A DNA stretch of 64,000 bases. Source: Gordonia effusa NBRC 100432 (lineage in GTDB: Bacteria; Actinomycetota; Actinomycetes; Mycobacteriales; Mycobacteriaceae). Under the pieces are notes generated by a model. It saw only the letters and a program-made list of their open reading frames with translations. It was not told where the DNA came from and did no database searches. Both the position numbers and the translations under genes were made by a program. Within the stretch, counting starts at the first letter, position 1. Every line of letters starts with the position of its first letter. Positions 30,626 through 39,394 of the stretch are shown here, one piece after another. The stretch spans positions 41,662 to 105,661 of the forward strand of contig NZ_BAEH01000132.1 of the NCBI RefSeq assembly GCF_000241305.1, given 5' to 3'.

Positions 30626-30687
30626 TGCTCAGGTTTCCCAGGTGGCGGCGTGTCGGACGAAAAACGTCGCCGGGCGTGTCGGACGGA

Positions 30688-31203
30688 TCATGCCAAACCC
30701 GCCAGCTTGTAGCCAACCAGCGACCCGGCGACCGCCACATTCAGACTCGCCCCACGGCCGATCATCGGTATCTCGACCACTTCGTCGAGTAGGTCCAGAA
30801 CGTCGTCGGGGATGCCGGATCGTTCGTGGCCCAACACAATGACCGTGCGTTGTCGCGCCGCCCGGACATCGGCCAGGCGCGTCGCCCCTTCGGCCAATTC
30901 GACGCCGACGATGTGTGCCCCGTGCTCGCGCTCCCGGGCTAGCCAGCGGTGCGGGTTGCCGGCGCGATGGATACACGAGCGGCCCGGGACGGTATTCCCG
31001 CGCCGTAGCGCCTCGGCGACCCAATCATGTGGTGGCACAGCCATACACGCGCCGATGGCGTCGCAGGTCCGTAAGAGAGTGCCGAGATTGGCGCCGTGTT
31101 GCGCCCACAATGGCGCGAAAATCAGGTGGTCCCAACAGGAATGACTGCGACGGCGTCTGGAATCTCTCAATTCGTCCGAAGTGCGGACTCGGACGCGGGC
31201 CAT
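30688..31203 (-). CDS. TrmH/SpoU-family RNA methyltransferase
   Basis: A 171-residue SPOUT methyltransferase. Motif 1 is GANLGTLLRTCDAIGA near residue 38, motif 2 VIVLGHERSGIPDDVLDLLD near 120 and motif 3 IPMIGRGASLNVAVAGSLVG near 147, which together form the trefoil-knot SAM site. It should methylate a ribose 2'-OH in tRNA or rRNA; the exact target is unknown. The ATG at 31203 overlaps the stop of a possible 13-codon leader ORF (TGATG); an in-frame start at 31263 would add 20 residues. Confidence 0.82.
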   Translation of the reverse strand: MARVRVRTSDELRDSRRRRSHSCWDHLIFAPLWAQHGANLGTLLRTCDAIGACMAVPPHDWVAEALRRGNTVPGRSCIHRAGNPHRWLAREREHGAHIVGVELAEGATRLADVRAARQRTVIVLGHERSGIPDDVLDLLDEVVEIPMIGRGASLNVAVAGSLVGYKLAGLA

Positions 31204-31244
31204 CAGTGGCGGTGAGGCGAAGCGCCCCTTTCGGTTGTCGACAT
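31203..31244 (-). CDS. Possible leaderless 13-residue upstream ORF of the TrmH gene
   Basis: ATG at 31244 follows TACGGT (31252-31257) by 7 bases and encodes MSTTERGASPHRH; its TGA shares one base with the ATG of the methyltransferase gene (TGATG). This arrangement would allow reinitiation. It is only a positional argument, with no homologue known to me. Confidence 0.3.
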   Translation of the reverse strand: MSTTERGASPHRH

Positions 31245-31251
31245 GGCGACT

Positions 31252-31257
31252 ACCGTA
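31252..31257 (-). promoter_or_regulatory. Leaderless -10 before the TrmH upstream ORF
   Basis: TACGGT on the minus strand, 7 bases before the ATG at 31244. Confidence 0.35.
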
Positions 31258-31272
31258 ACGCATGATCGCGCG

Positions 31273-32013
31273 TTAGGTAACCCGCACTGCGTCAAGCAGA
31301 GCGTCCAGTGGAGCGCGATTCCCCTCGATACTCAACTGCGACAATGGAATTCGACGCCATAGCGCGAGTAAGAGATCCGACATCGAACCACTCACTACGA
31401 CCTCCGGGTGCGCACCGGCGTCAATCTTCACGGCGTCTGGCTCCAACCGCATCGTCCACTCGCCGACGTCGGGATCCACCAGTCGGATCACCCGCCCAAA
31501 CTCCTGATCGGGCAGGCCGGGCCCACGCTTGAGGAAACGCGGTACGAAGACTTCCAGCCATTCGTTGATGCCGTCGGCGGCCAGGCCCCCGTCTACCGGT
31601 TCCGCACCCTGTGGCGTCGCATTCTGCAGATCCCAGCGGTGCATCGACGTCTCGTGGGCCTGTCGCCGGAACCAGAAGGAGGCGCTGACCTGTCCGGCGA
31701 ACGAACGCACCGTCGTATCGGGGCTAGTCACCTCCAGCCGTTCGAGCAACTCGGCCACGCGGGCCGCGTACCACTCGGTGAGACCGGCGTCGTCCGGCAC
31801 GTCAGATGTGTCGAAACCGAATCTCTCAGCCGGGTCCGAACCTTGGGCCAGAAACCTTGCGGCCCAACGGTGTACGACTCCGACATGGATTATGAGATCT
31901 CGCACTGTCCAGTCCGGACACGATGGCACAGCGAGACTCAGTTGGTCACGATGAGTTCCGGCGATCACCGCACCATCAGATCTAATGGAGTCCACCAGAG
32001 TGCGAATATTCAC
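31273..32013 (-). CDS. Maleylpyruvate isomerase-family (mycothiol-dependent type) protein
   Basis: A 246-residue protein with an N-terminal DinB-like helical bundle: SLAVPSCPDWTVRDLIIHVG near residue 30, a signature of the mycothiol-dependent maleylpyruvate isomerase family, and FRRQAHETSMHRWDLQNATP near 125 bearing the HExxxHRWD ligands. The C-terminal part (about 170-246) resembles an SCP2-like lobe ending VSGSMSDLLLALWRRIP. The substrate is unknown. The start at GTG 32013 is set by TACAGT 7 bases upstream; longer in-frame starts are rejected. Confidence 0.82.
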   Translation of the reverse strand: MNIRTLVDSIRSDGAVIAGTHRDQLSLAVPSCPDWTVRDLIIHVGVVHRWAARFLAQGSDPAERFGFDTSDVPDDAGLTEWYAARVAELLERLEVTSPDTTVRSFAGQVSASFWFRRQAHETSMHRWDLQNATPQGAEPVDGGLAADGINEWLEVFVPRFLKRGPGLPDQEFGRVIRLVDPDVGEWTMRLEPDAVKIDAGAHPEVVVSGSMSDLLLALWRRIPLSQLSIEGNRAPLDALLDAVRVT

Positions 32014-32020
32014 CCTAATC

Positions 32021-32026
32021 ACTGTA
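32021..32026 (-). promoter_or_regulatory. Leaderless -10 of the maleylpyruvate isomerase-family gene
   Basis: TACAGT on the minus strand, 7 bases before the GTG at 32013. Confidence 0.5.
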
Positions 32027-32089
32027 GTTGGACCTACTGCGCCGTCCGACTTCGCCACGCGATGTCTAGCGATGCGCAATGCTGTAGCG

Positions 32090-32722
32090 ATGACCGAAAT
32101 ACCGATGTTCCCGCTGGGCTCTGCCCTGCTGCCGGGCGAACACTTGCCGCTGCGGATTTTCGAACCGCGCTATCGCGAGATGCTGCAGGACTGTATCGAT
32201 TCCGGAGATATGCGCTTTGGGGTGGTGCTGATTGAACGGGGCAGCGAAGTGGGTGGCGGCGATACTCGCGCCGACGTCGGAACCATCGCCGAGGTGGTCG
32301 AACATCAGCGCGCCCGCAACGGCACCTGGGCACTACTCTGCCGAGGCGTCGAACGCATTCGGATCGATGACTGGCTCGACGACGCTCCTTACCCGCGCGC
32401 ACAGGTATCGTCCTGGTCAGATGCTCCGGTCACCGCCGAGGCATGGGACACCTGGCTGGGGAAACTTGAGGACAAGTCGTCGGGACTGATCAGCTTTCTC
32501 AGCGACATCGCCGAAGAGACCAAGCAGAATCTTCCACTGCCGAGCCTCCCCCGCGCCGACCTGCCCGAGACCGAATACACCTATGCCACAGCGAGTTTCA
32601 TGCCAATCACGCAGGCCGATCGGCATCGCGCGTTGTGTGCGGCCGACCCGATAAGCCGGGCGAAAGTCCTCATCGAGGCCATTGACGATGCTAGATCGGC
32701 GTTGCAATTTCAGTTGCGGTAG
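32090..32722 (+). CDS. LON N-terminal substrate-binding domain protein
   Basis: A 210-residue protein made only of the LON_substr_bdg (N-terminal) domain, without the ATPase or protease of Lon. Marks: IPMFPLGSALLPGEHLPLRI and FEPRYREMLQDCIDSG near the start, FGVVLIERGSEVGGG near 45, and ARNGTWALLCRGVERIRIDD near 75. Such stand-alone domains are thought to act as protein-binding adaptors. The ATG at 32090 matches the family N-terminus; the upstream 35 codons are rejected. It is convergent with nrdE. Confidence 0.83.
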   Translation: MTEIPMFPLGSALLPGEHLPLRIFEPRYREMLQDCIDSGDMRFGVVLIERGSEVGGGDTRADVGTIAEVVEHQRARNGTWALLCRGVERIRIDDWLDDAPYPRAQVSSWSDAPVTAEAWDTWLGKLEDKSSGLISFLSDIAEETKQNLPLPSLPRADLPETEYTYATASFMPITQADRHRALCAADPISRAKVLIEAIDDARSALQFQLR

Positions 32723-32749
32723 GGGGACGTGAAGGCGCGGCCGCCATCC

Positions 32750-34942
32750 TCACAGCATGCAGCTGACGCAGCCCTCGACCTCGGTGCCCTCCAGCGCCAT
32801 CTGACGCAGACGGATGTAGTAGAGCGTCTTGATTCCCTTGCGCCATGCGTAGATCTGCGCCCGGTTAACGTCGCGAGTGGTCGCGGTGTCCTTGAAGAAG
32901 AGCGTCAGGCTCAAGCCCTGATCCACGTGTTGTGTCGCCGCCGCATAGGTGTCGATAATCTTCTCGTAGCCGATCTCATACGCGTCCTGGTAGTACTCCA
33001 GGTTGTCGTTATCCATATACGGCGCCGGGTAGTAGACGCGGCCGATCTTGCCCTCTTTACGGATCTCGATCTTCGCGGCAACCGGGTGGATCGAACTCGT
33101 CGAGTGATTGATGTAGCTGATCGAACCCGTCGGGGGTACCGCCTGCAGATTCTGGTTGTAGATACCGTGCTCGGTTACCGACGCCTTCAGCTCGCGCCAA
33201 TCCTGCTGCGTCGGGATGGCAATTCCCGCCTGGCCGAACAGGTCTCGCACCTTCTGGGTGGATGGCTCCCACGTGCGTTCGGTGTACTTGTCGAAGAACT
33301 CGCCGCTGGCGTATTTGCTCTTCTCGAAGCCGGCGAATGCGGTTCCGCGCTCCTTGGCGATACGGTTCGACGCCCGCAGCGCGTGGTAGAGCACAACGTA
33401 GAAGTAGATATTGGTGAAGTCGATGCCCTCTTCACTGCCGTAGAAGACTCGTTCGCGCGCCAGGTAGCCATGCAGATTCATCTGCCCCAACCCGATCGCG
33501 TGCCCCTGATCGTTCGCCTTCTTGATCGACGGGACCGAATCGATCGCGGTCTGGTCGGCGACTGCCGTCAGCCCACGGATCGCGGTTTCGATGGTCTGGG
33601 CGATATCCGGCGAGTCCATCGCCTTGGCAATATTCAGCGAGCCGAGGTTGCAGGAGATGTCGCGGCCGACCTCCTTGTAGGACAGGTCATCGTTGAAGAT
33701 CGACGGCGTCGATACCTGCAAGATCTCCGAGCACAGGTTCGAATGGGTGATCTTGCCTTCGACCGGGTTGGCGCGGTTCACCGTGTCCTCGAACATGATG
33801 TACGGGTAACCGGACTCGAACTGCAGCTCGGCGAGTGTCTGGAAGAACTCGCGCGCTTTGATCTTGGACTTGCGAATCCGCTTGTCCTCCACCATTTCGT
33901 CGTACTTCTCGGTGACGTTGATGTCGGCGAACGGAACACCGTAGATGCGCTCAACATCGTACGGACTGAACAAGTACATGTCGTCGTTGTTCTTGGCCAG
34001 TTCAAAGGTGACGTCGGGGATGACGACGCCGAGGCTCAGCGTCTTGATCCGGATCTTCTCGTCGGCGTTTTCCCGCTTGGTGTCGAGGAAGCGATAGATG
34101 TCCGGGTGATGGGCATGCAGATACACCGCGCCAGCACCCTGACGCGCACCGAGCTGGTTGGCGTAGGAGAACGAATCCTCCAGCAGCTTCATGATCGGGA
34201 TGACGCCGGACGATTGGTTCTCGATCTTCTTGATCGGCGCTCCGTGCTCACGAATGTTGCTGAGCAGCAAGGCAACTCCGCCGCCACGCTTGGACAGCTG
34301 CAGCGCCGAGTTGATCGAGCGGCCAATCGACTCCATGTTGTCTTCGATACGCAGGAGGAAACAGCTAACCGGCTCGCCGCGCTGCTTCTTACCCGAGTTG
34401 AGGAAGGTCGGGGTCGCCGGCTGGAAACGGCCGTCGATGATCTCGTCAACGAGATTGCGGGCCAGAGTTTCGTCACCATCGGCGAGTGTCAGCGCCACCA
34501 TGCAGACACGATCTTCGAAACGTTCGAGGTAGCGCTTGCCGTCGAAGGTTTTGAGCGTGTAACTGGTGTAGTACTTGAACGCGCCGAGGAAGGTCGGGAA
34601 TCGGAACTTCTTCTTGTAGGCGTGGCTGAACAGACCTTTGATGAACTCGCGGTCGTAGCGGCCCAGTACGTCGGGCTCGTAGTAGTTCTCCTCGACCAGG
34701 TAATCGAGTTTTTCCTCGAGGTCGTGGAAGAACACCGTGTTCTGATTGACGTGCTGCAGAAAGTACTGATTAGCCGCTTCGCGATCCTTCTCGAACTGGA
34801 TGCGCCCATCGGCGTCGTACAGGTTGAGCATCGCGTTGAGCGCGTGAAAGTCCAGGTCACCTGGCTCGTGTCCGCCGGGTCCGGCGTGGGTACCGGACTG
34901 GCTGGCCGACGGGGCGTCTGCAGAGGTGAGGGTTGGCGACAC
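32750..34942 (-). CDS. nrdE: Class Ib ribonucleotide reductase large subunit
   Basis: A 730-residue catalytic alpha subunit that reduces ribonucleotides to deoxyribonucleotides. Seen: [40 protein letters not shown] with the redox cysteine, [13 protein letters not shown] with the N-x-C-x-E radical residues, [20 protein letters not shown], and the redox tail [11 protein letters not shown] at 34942 follows CAGGAG by 5 bases and gives the normal length (725 in M. tuberculosis); the longer in-frame N-terminus is rejected. It ends the nrdHIE operon. Confidence 0.95.
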   Translation of the reverse strand: MSPTLTSADAPSASQSGTHAGPGGHEPGDLDFHALNAMLNLYDADGRIQFEKDREAANQYFLQHVNQNTVFFHDLEEKLDYLVEENYYEPDVLGRYDREFIKGLFSHAYKKKFRFPTFLGAFKYYTSYTLKTFDGKRYLERFEDRVCMVALTLADGDETLARNLVDEIIDGRFQPATPTFLNSGKKQRGEPVSCFLLRIEDNMESIGRSINSALQLSKRGGGVALLLSNIREHGAPIKKIENQSSGVIPIMKLLEDSFSYANQLGARQGAGAVYLHAHHPDIYRFLDTKRENADEKIRIKTLSLGVVIPDVTFELAKNNDDMYLFSPYDVERIYGVPFADINVTEKYDEMVEDKRIRKSKIKAREFFQTLAELQFESGYPYIMFEDTVNRANPVEGKITHSNLCSEILQVSTPSIFNDDLSYKEVGRDISCNLGSLNIAKAMDSPDIAQTIETAIRGLTAVADQTAIDSVPSIKKANDQGHAIGLGQMNLHGYLARERVFYGSEEGIDFTNIYFYVVLYHALRASNRIAKERGTAFAGFEKSKYASGEFFDKYTERTWEPSTQKVRDLFGQAGIAIPTQQDWRELKASVTEHGIYNQNLQAVPPTGSISYINHSTSSIHPVAAKIEIRKEGKIGRVYYPAPYMDNDNLEYYQDAYEIGYEKIIDTYAAATQHVDQGLSLTLFFKDTATTRDVNRAQIYAWRKGIKTLYYIRLRQMALEGTEVEGCVSCML

Positions 34943-35006
34943 GACGACTCCTGAAGCTAGTGGAAAGTATGAAACTGACTGCGGTTGAACAAGTTCCGAA
35001 GGACTG

Positions 35007-35477
35007 TTAGGCGCTCGGAATAAGTGTGTGTTGTGTGAAACGTGAGGTGCCAGCGAATTCAACGAGCCCGCTCCGGACGCGCTGCACGTCGTACTCGGTT
35101 CCCATGAGTTCGAATCGGTAGAGGTAGGGCACTTCGCATTTGGCGGAAACGACGTCGCCCGCCATGCAGAATTCCTCACCGAAATTCGTATTGCCGGCGG
35201 CGATCACCGCACGGATGAGGGATCGATTGTGACTGTCGTTGAGGAACCTGATGACTTGTTTGGGAACGTACCCGCCACCGGTTGACGACCCGATCTTGCC
35301 GCCACCGTATGTCGGCGTGATCAAGATATAGGGCTCGTCTACCGTGAAAGCACCTGTGGCACTTGCGGATCCAGTAACCGGAATACGCACGGCGCGCATG
35401 TCCAACTTCTCGACGAACCGGTGAGTATTCTCCGATACCGACGAGAAGTAGACGATTAGCGGCGATGAAGCTGCCAT
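35007..35477 (-). CDS. nrdI: NrdI flavodoxin-like activase
   Basis: A 156-residue flavodoxin-like protein that supplies oxidant for the dimanganese cofactor of NrdF. Seen: [19 protein letters not shown] (FMN phosphate loop), [20 protein letters not shown] and [25 protein letters not shown] lies 5 bases before the ATG at 35477. It lies between nrdH and nrdE on the same strand. Confidence 0.93.
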   Translation of the reverse strand: MAASSPLIVYFSSVSENTHRFVEKLDMRAVRIPVTGSASATGAFTVDEPYILITPTYGGGKIGSSTGGGYVPKQVIRFLNDSHNRSLIRAVIAAGNTNFGEEFCMAGDVVSAKCEVPYLYRFELMGTEYDVQRVRSGLVEFAGTSRFTQHTLIPSA

Positions 35478-35603
35478 GACTACCTCCACGTGGCGTTCGA
35501 CATTGATGTTGGTTTGCGATGTCTCGCGTGGCCTACTCGTCTTACTTGGCCGACGTCGTGACTCGATCCGGCTTCCCCGTCGGATCGGTCGCCGAGGGGT
35601 CGA

Positions 35604-35837
35604 TCAGGCTGCGGCGGCAGCCACTGCCTTGATGCGGTCCGGACGGAATCCAGACCAGTGCTCGCCGTCGACGACGACGACCGGCGCCTGCAGGTAACCC
35701 AGTGCCATCACGTAATCGCGGGCTTCCGGGTTCTCACTGATGTCCACAACGTCGTAGGACAGCCCCTGCTTATCGAGCGCCTTGTAGGTCGCATTGCACT
35801 GAACGCAGGCCGGCTTGGTGTAGACGGTGATCGCCAT
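35604..35837 (-). CDS. nrdH: NrdH glutaredoxin-like redoxin
   Basis: A 77-residue thioredoxin-fold protein that hands electrons to NrdE. The active site is CVQC in VYTKPACVQCNATYKALDKQ, and the C-terminal part contains LQAPVVVVDGEHWSGFRPDR, the W-S-G-F-R-P motif of NrdH proteins. First gene of nrdHIE, with a 5' untranslated region of over 100 bases back to the NrdR boxes. Confidence 0.94.
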   Translation of the reverse strand: MAITVYTKPACVQCNATYKALDKQGLSYDVVDISENPEARDYVMALGYLQAPVVVVDGEHWSGFRPDRIKAVAAAAA

Positions 35838-35981
35838 TTCTCAGGTGCTCCTCACAGCAGATGGATTTAGAGGATTCAGGGTTCTCCCGGGGTGGCGAAT
35901 CGTGAACTTTCACTCTCGATTCCCGTTAGCGTGAGCACGCCCTGACTGGGATGGTGCCTTCTGCCGTTCCGGTCCCTCAGA

Positions 35982-36028
35982 CACTACACCTAGTGGTCGA
36001 TCATTGGAACCAACACAAGGACTTGTGA
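35982..36028 (-). promoter_or_regulatory. Paired NrdR boxes upstream of nrdHIE
   Basis: CACTACACCTAGTG (35982-35995) and CACAAGGACTTGTG (36015-36028) are both perfect 5+4+5 palindromes. Their centres are 33 bases apart, about three turns, as in known NrdR operators. They probably cover the promoter, repressing nrdHIE when dATP/ATP-bound NrdR is active. Confidence 0.75.
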
Positions 36029-36392
36029 ATTACATTCGTGAAATCCCCAGGTCGCAAGGGTGCAGAATCTTAAATTTCGGCGTGTCGCAGCGCGGTTCGG
36101 CGTGTCGGGTCTGGTCTCCTAGACGCAGACACCGACCGCAGCCGTCGGGGGTCGATTTCTTCATGGTTTCAGCTATACGCCGGGGGTATGACAGACCTGC
36201 AGAGCGCGGTTCCCAGCAGCGTCGATTCCAGCTGGCTATTGGCGCCACAAACTGCGAGCTGGGGCAACGCAAGGGACCGCTGCCCTCGCCGGACACGACG
36301 ACGCAGAGTTCAGCACTGCTGAAAACTGCAAACCCAGGCGACGCGAGGGAGATGTCACCTCATCGACTCTCCCGCCGCAGAGTTCAGCAGAC
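36029..36392. other. Intergenic stretch between the nrdHIE promoter and a tetR gene
   Basis: About 360 bases with no supportable gene; an open frame across it is a shadow of the tetR gene. A 13-base direct repeat CGCAGAGTTCAGC occurs near 36303 and 36375; the first copy forms TTCAGCA-C-TGCTGAA. Nothing else was recognised. Confidence 0.4.
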
Positions 36393-36998
36393 TCAGACTC
36401 CGGCGCCGGCGACCAACGCGCGCACCATTAGCTCCCATTGCGCGGTCACCTCGAGTAGATCGAGCCCCAGTCCAGTCGTCATATGCGCGAGAGAAGCCGC
36501 TTCGAATGGCGCCTGGATGGCGATGGCGAGCACAGTTGTTTCGCTAACACCCAATTGCCGCAGCAACATCGTCACGTGCGCCGTCGACGCCGCCCAGACC
36601 GGATGCCGGAACCGTTCAACCCCGGATTCGTCAGCCTCCAGCAGCAGATCGAGGTGATCGGCATGCATCTGCAACCGTGCCCGCCCATAGGCCAGCAACC
36701 GATCGAGCGGCGGCGCCCCCGGCCCGAGCGGCGGCGGACCAGCGATAAACGCCTGCTGCAGTTCGGTTTCCGAATGATCGAGCAATGCGCGCATCAAACC
36801 GGTTCGGTTACCGAACCGGCGAAAAACGGTGCCTTTGCCGACACCCGCTTCGCGGGCCAGCGCGTCCATCGTCACCCCGGCGGCACCGTGCCGCTCGATG
36901 AGCGTCGCGGCAGCCTCCAGTAGCAAACGACGATTCCGCGCGGCATCCGCGCGCTCGCATTCGCTGGATATGGGCAGAGTGCTGCCGAGTTCTTGCAT
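36393..36998 (-). CDS. TetR-family regulator (Rv3055-like)
   Basis: A 201-residue repressor. The helix-turn-helix is ATLIERHGAAGVTMDALARE then AGVGKGTVFRRFGNRTGLM at about residues 30-70. The C-terminal ligand domain is family-specific. ATG 36998 follows TACGCT (37005-37010) by 6 bases; the longer frame to 37082 crosses the operator and is rejected. It is divergent from the FMN-reductase gene, as Rv3055 is from Rv3054c, so it probably represses that gene and itself. Confidence 0.85.
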   Translation of the reverse strand: MQELGSTLPISSECERADAARNRRLLLEAAATLIERHGAAGVTMDALAREAGVGKGTVFRRFGNRTGLMRALLDHSETELQQAFIAGPPPLGPGAPPLDRLLAYGRARLQMHADHLDLLLEADESGVERFRHPVWAASTAHVTMLLRQLGVSETTVLAIAIQAPFEAASLAHMTTGLGLDLLEVTAQWELMVRALVAGAGV

Positions 36999-37004
36999 GT
37001 GATG

Positions 37005-37010
37005 AGCGTA
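37005..37010 (-). promoter_or_regulatory. Leaderless -10 of the tetR gene
   Basis: TACGCT on the minus strand, 6 bases before the ATG at 36998. Confidence 0.45.
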
Positions 37011-37033
37011 ACTGTTGACGGGGATGGGAATTA

Positions 37034-37051
37034 GTCGGACTGTGGTCCGGT
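37034..37051. promoter_or_regulatory. Candidate TetR operator
   Basis: GTCGGAC-TGTG-GTCCGGT, an inverted repeat with 5 of 7 paired positions, sits midway in the 133-base divergent region between the regulator and the FMN reductase. Confidence 0.45.
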
Positions 37052-37131
37052 TACTTCCAGTGTAGCGAAACCCATGCGACACCGGTTACAGATCGGTCGC
37101 CGCGACAACCACAAGACATAGGGGCCAGAGA

Positions 37132-37707
37132 ATGAGCACTGACAGCACCGTCCAGATCGCCGTACTAGTCGGCAGCCTGCGTAAAGCATCGATCAACCGC
37201 CAACTGGCCGAGGTGGCTCGCGACAACGCCCCCGAAGGCGTGACGGTAAACATCGTCGACCTGCAAGAACTGCCCTTCTACAACGAAGACAATGACCCCG
37301 CGACGCCCGACGGCGAGGGTGCGACGCTGGCCGAATCCGTCGTCGCAGTCCGCGCCGCGGTCGGTGCAGCCGACGCCGTGTTGTTGGTCACCCCCGAATA
37401 CAACGGCACCATCCCCGCCGTCTTGAAGAACGCCATCGACTGGCTGTCGCGTCCCTACGGCACCGGCGCCATCAAAGACAAGCCGGTCGGCGTCATCGGC
37501 GCAGCACTGGGCCGCTTCGGCGGCAAATGGTCGCGCGAAGACACCCGCAAGTCGGTCGGCATCGCCGGTGGTCGTGTTGTCGAAGAGGTCGAGGTCGGCA
37601 TCACCACCGCTGATTTGACCGACGAGGGCGTTGGCCACGCCGACGTAGTCGCCCAGGTCCTCGTCGCCGTCTCACGTCTTGCCGGCGAAGTCAAAGTCAA
37701 CGCCTAA
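37132..37707 (+). CDS. NADPH-dependent FMN reductase (Rv3054c-like)
   Basis: A 191-residue flavodoxin-like reductase. Seen: IAVLVGSLRKASINRQLAEV (FMN phosphate loop), VLLVTPEYNGTIPAVLKNAI (typical LFxxPEYN motif) and DWLSRPYGTGAIKDKPVGVI. It likely reduces quinones or azo compounds with NADPH. It is divergent from its probable TetR regulator. The end of the protein (VAQVLVAVSRLAGEV) is normal for the family. Confidence 0.87.
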   Translation: MSTDSTVQIAVLVGSLRKASINRQLAEVARDNAPEGVTVNIVDLQELPFYNEDNDPATPDGEGATLAESVVAVRAAVGAADAVLLVTPEYNGTIPAVLKNAIDWLSRPYGTGAIKDKPVGVIGAALGRFGGKWSREDTRKSVGIAGGRVVEEVEVGITTADLTDEGVGHADVVAQVLVAVSRLAGEVKVNA

Positions 37708-37743
37708 CCCTCGCCAACGCCGCTTCGGCCGGCACGCCGACAT

Positions 37744-39228
37744 TCAGTTCGGCCTGTCGGCCGAGATCGGCATCGACGCTGCGTCCGGCGGCATACCGGC
37801 GTGGGCGACGAGAGCTTCGGTGCGCGACAGCATGGGACCCGCCGCCAGGAGTGAGAGCATCGGCCACGGCGCGAGTTGGTCGGCGTCATCTCCCAGCCCC
37901 AGTATTCCGCCAGCTTCGACGTCGTAGACGCCGTAGCGAATTCCATTGTCGGACACCAGGTATCTACTCTCCCGGCGCGGGCTGCCGGGTTCTATCCCGG
38001 TGATTCGCACATACCAACCGCAGCCCGGCCGAATTGCGATCTCGTCGACCGCGGGGCCGCTGCCGTCGGCGCCAACCGGGATAGTGACTCGTTGGTCGGG
38101 ACCGACGGGAATTCGAGCGCCGAACCGTAGGGCCGACGACGTTTCCGCCTCGCCATGCCACTCGTGACATATCACGGGCGCCGCGGCGACATCGACGAGA
38201 TGTGGTGCGACAGAGGGATAATGGGCGACGGGCAATGAGTCACGCACCGGCACTCCTACCAGCGTCGCCGGATTGATGGTCTGGATAACCGCGTCGTGAT
38301 TTTGTGTTGCCGCCCCGCCGGCCAACAGCAAGATATCGGCGACTAGATTCGAAATACGTTGCACCCCGTCAGAAAGCGCGACGTAGAACGACCGCCGTTC
38401 GGCCGCGTCGACCGTCTTGAACACCGTTCCGACGGAGACACCCCCGCCCAGAATGCTCGCCGCGCCTATCCCCGATACGACCGGAACCACCAGGTCAGGC
38501 ATTCGGGGCAAGCTGTTGAGCAGCGCCGAACTTACTGGGCGCGCAACGGTATTCTCCGCCCCGAGCGCCCGACGTACCGGCACACTCGCCGTGTCGACGC
38601 GAGCCCGGACCGGTCGCGATCGATCACCGGCCACCATGTGATAGACGAGATACGTTTCGCCGGAGACGCTCACCAGAGCGGCGCCACGCCCGGCACCACG
38701 ATCGTCAGGTGTCAGGGCGCCGACGATGACTGTGGTCGTCCGCACCTCGACGTCGGCCCCACGCCCGCCGCTCCCATCACATACCGACCACTCCGATGCG
38801 CCGCGCGTTGGCGCGGGCAAAGAGCTTGGGGCGCCGGGTATTCCGAGCAATGGTCCGCGTGGATACTTCGCCAGCACCGATTCACCCACCGACTTCGGCG
38901 AAGCCGCCGTTCCGACGATGAGCCGGGCCGACGCAAGGTTGAGTACCGGATGCAATCGGTCATCGAGGCGGACGAACATCGCGCCACTGCTCTTACTCAC
39001 CAGAATCGTCGAGTCGCCGACGTTCCCCTGTGGCCGGACCAGTCCATAGACGCCGCATCCGCCGAGTATCAGCAAGCCGATCAGTGCTCCGGCGAACAGT
39101 GCGTTGCGCTCCGAGCGCATCGGGTCGTGCAGCATTCGAACATCCCGGCGTACCAGCGCGTGCTCTTGGCGACGCAGCAAAAAGCGATACCCGTTGACCT
39201 GTGCCTTGGTCGTCAACTGACGTACCAT
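37744..39228 (-). CDS. eccB: Type VII secretion protein EccB
   Basis: A 494-residue single-pass membrane protein of the ESX core complex. The N-terminus MVRQLTTKAQVNGYRFLLRR is the EccB signature; one membrane helix lies at about residues 42-62 (LFAGALIGLLILGGCGVYGL); the rest is the external domain with SGAMFVRLDDRLHPVLNLAS, ARLIVG, SLPAPTRGASEWSVCDG and a C-terminal RYLVSDNGIRYGVYDVEA. GGGGGG sits 5 bases before the ATG at 39228. No EccA, EccC, EccD, MycP or Esx gene lies nearby; only eccE is adjacent and divergent. Confidence 0.92.
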   Translation of the reverse strand: MVRQLTTKAQVNGYRFLLRRQEHALVRRDVRMLHDPMRSERNALFAGALIGLLILGGCGVYGLVRPQGNVGDSTILVSKSSGAMFVRLDDRLHPVLNLASARLIVGTAASPKSVGESVLAKYPRGPLLGIPGAPSSLPAPTRGASEWSVCDGSGGRGADVEVRTTTVIVGALTPDDRGAGRGAALVSVSGETYLVYHMVAGDRSRPVRARVDTASVPVRRALGAENTVARPVSSALLNSLPRMPDLVVPVVSGIGAASILGGGVSVGTVFKTVDAAERRSFYVALSDGVQRISNLVADILLLAGGAATQNHDAVIQTINPATLVGVPVRDSLPVAHYPSVAPHLVDVAAAPVICHEWHGEAETSSALRFGARIPVGPDQRVTIPVGADGSGPAVDEIAIRPGCGWYVRITGIEPGSPRRESRYLVSDNGIRYGVYDVEAGGILGLGDDADQLAPWPMLSLLAAGPMLSRTEALVAHAGMPPDAASMPISADRPN

Positions 39229-39240
39229 TTCGCCCCCCTG

Positions 39241-39352
39241 AAACCGTGAATCAGATCCCCTGACCGGTGAAACGCCCGTTCCGGGCATGTTCGTGACCGA
39301 CGTGGATTACCGTAGGCCACGTCGGTGCGCGACGCGGGACCTTTCACGGTTT
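39241..39352. promoter_or_regulatory. Divergent eccB/eccE control region with nested inverted repeats
   Basis: AAACCGTGAA (39241-39250) is repeated inverted as TTCACGGTTT (39343-39352). Inside lies a second pair, CCGACGTGG/CCACGTCGG (39297-39305, 39317-39325). The two 10-base sites sit close to each start, as expected for a regulator controlling both genes. No regulator family can be named. Confidence 0.45.
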
Positions 39353-39394
39353 TGCGCAAGGCCGCGATGGCACACGGGGCAGCAGGGGGCGGGA

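Noticed and set aside
32729..34954. 741-codon open frame antisense to nrdE
   Set aside because: It mirrors the nrdE codons on the other strand, as often seen in high-GC DNA, and has no recognisable domain.
36004..36657. 217-codon frame over the nrd-tetR gap
   Set aside because: Composition is that of an antisense shadow of tetR, and its start lies on an NrdR box.
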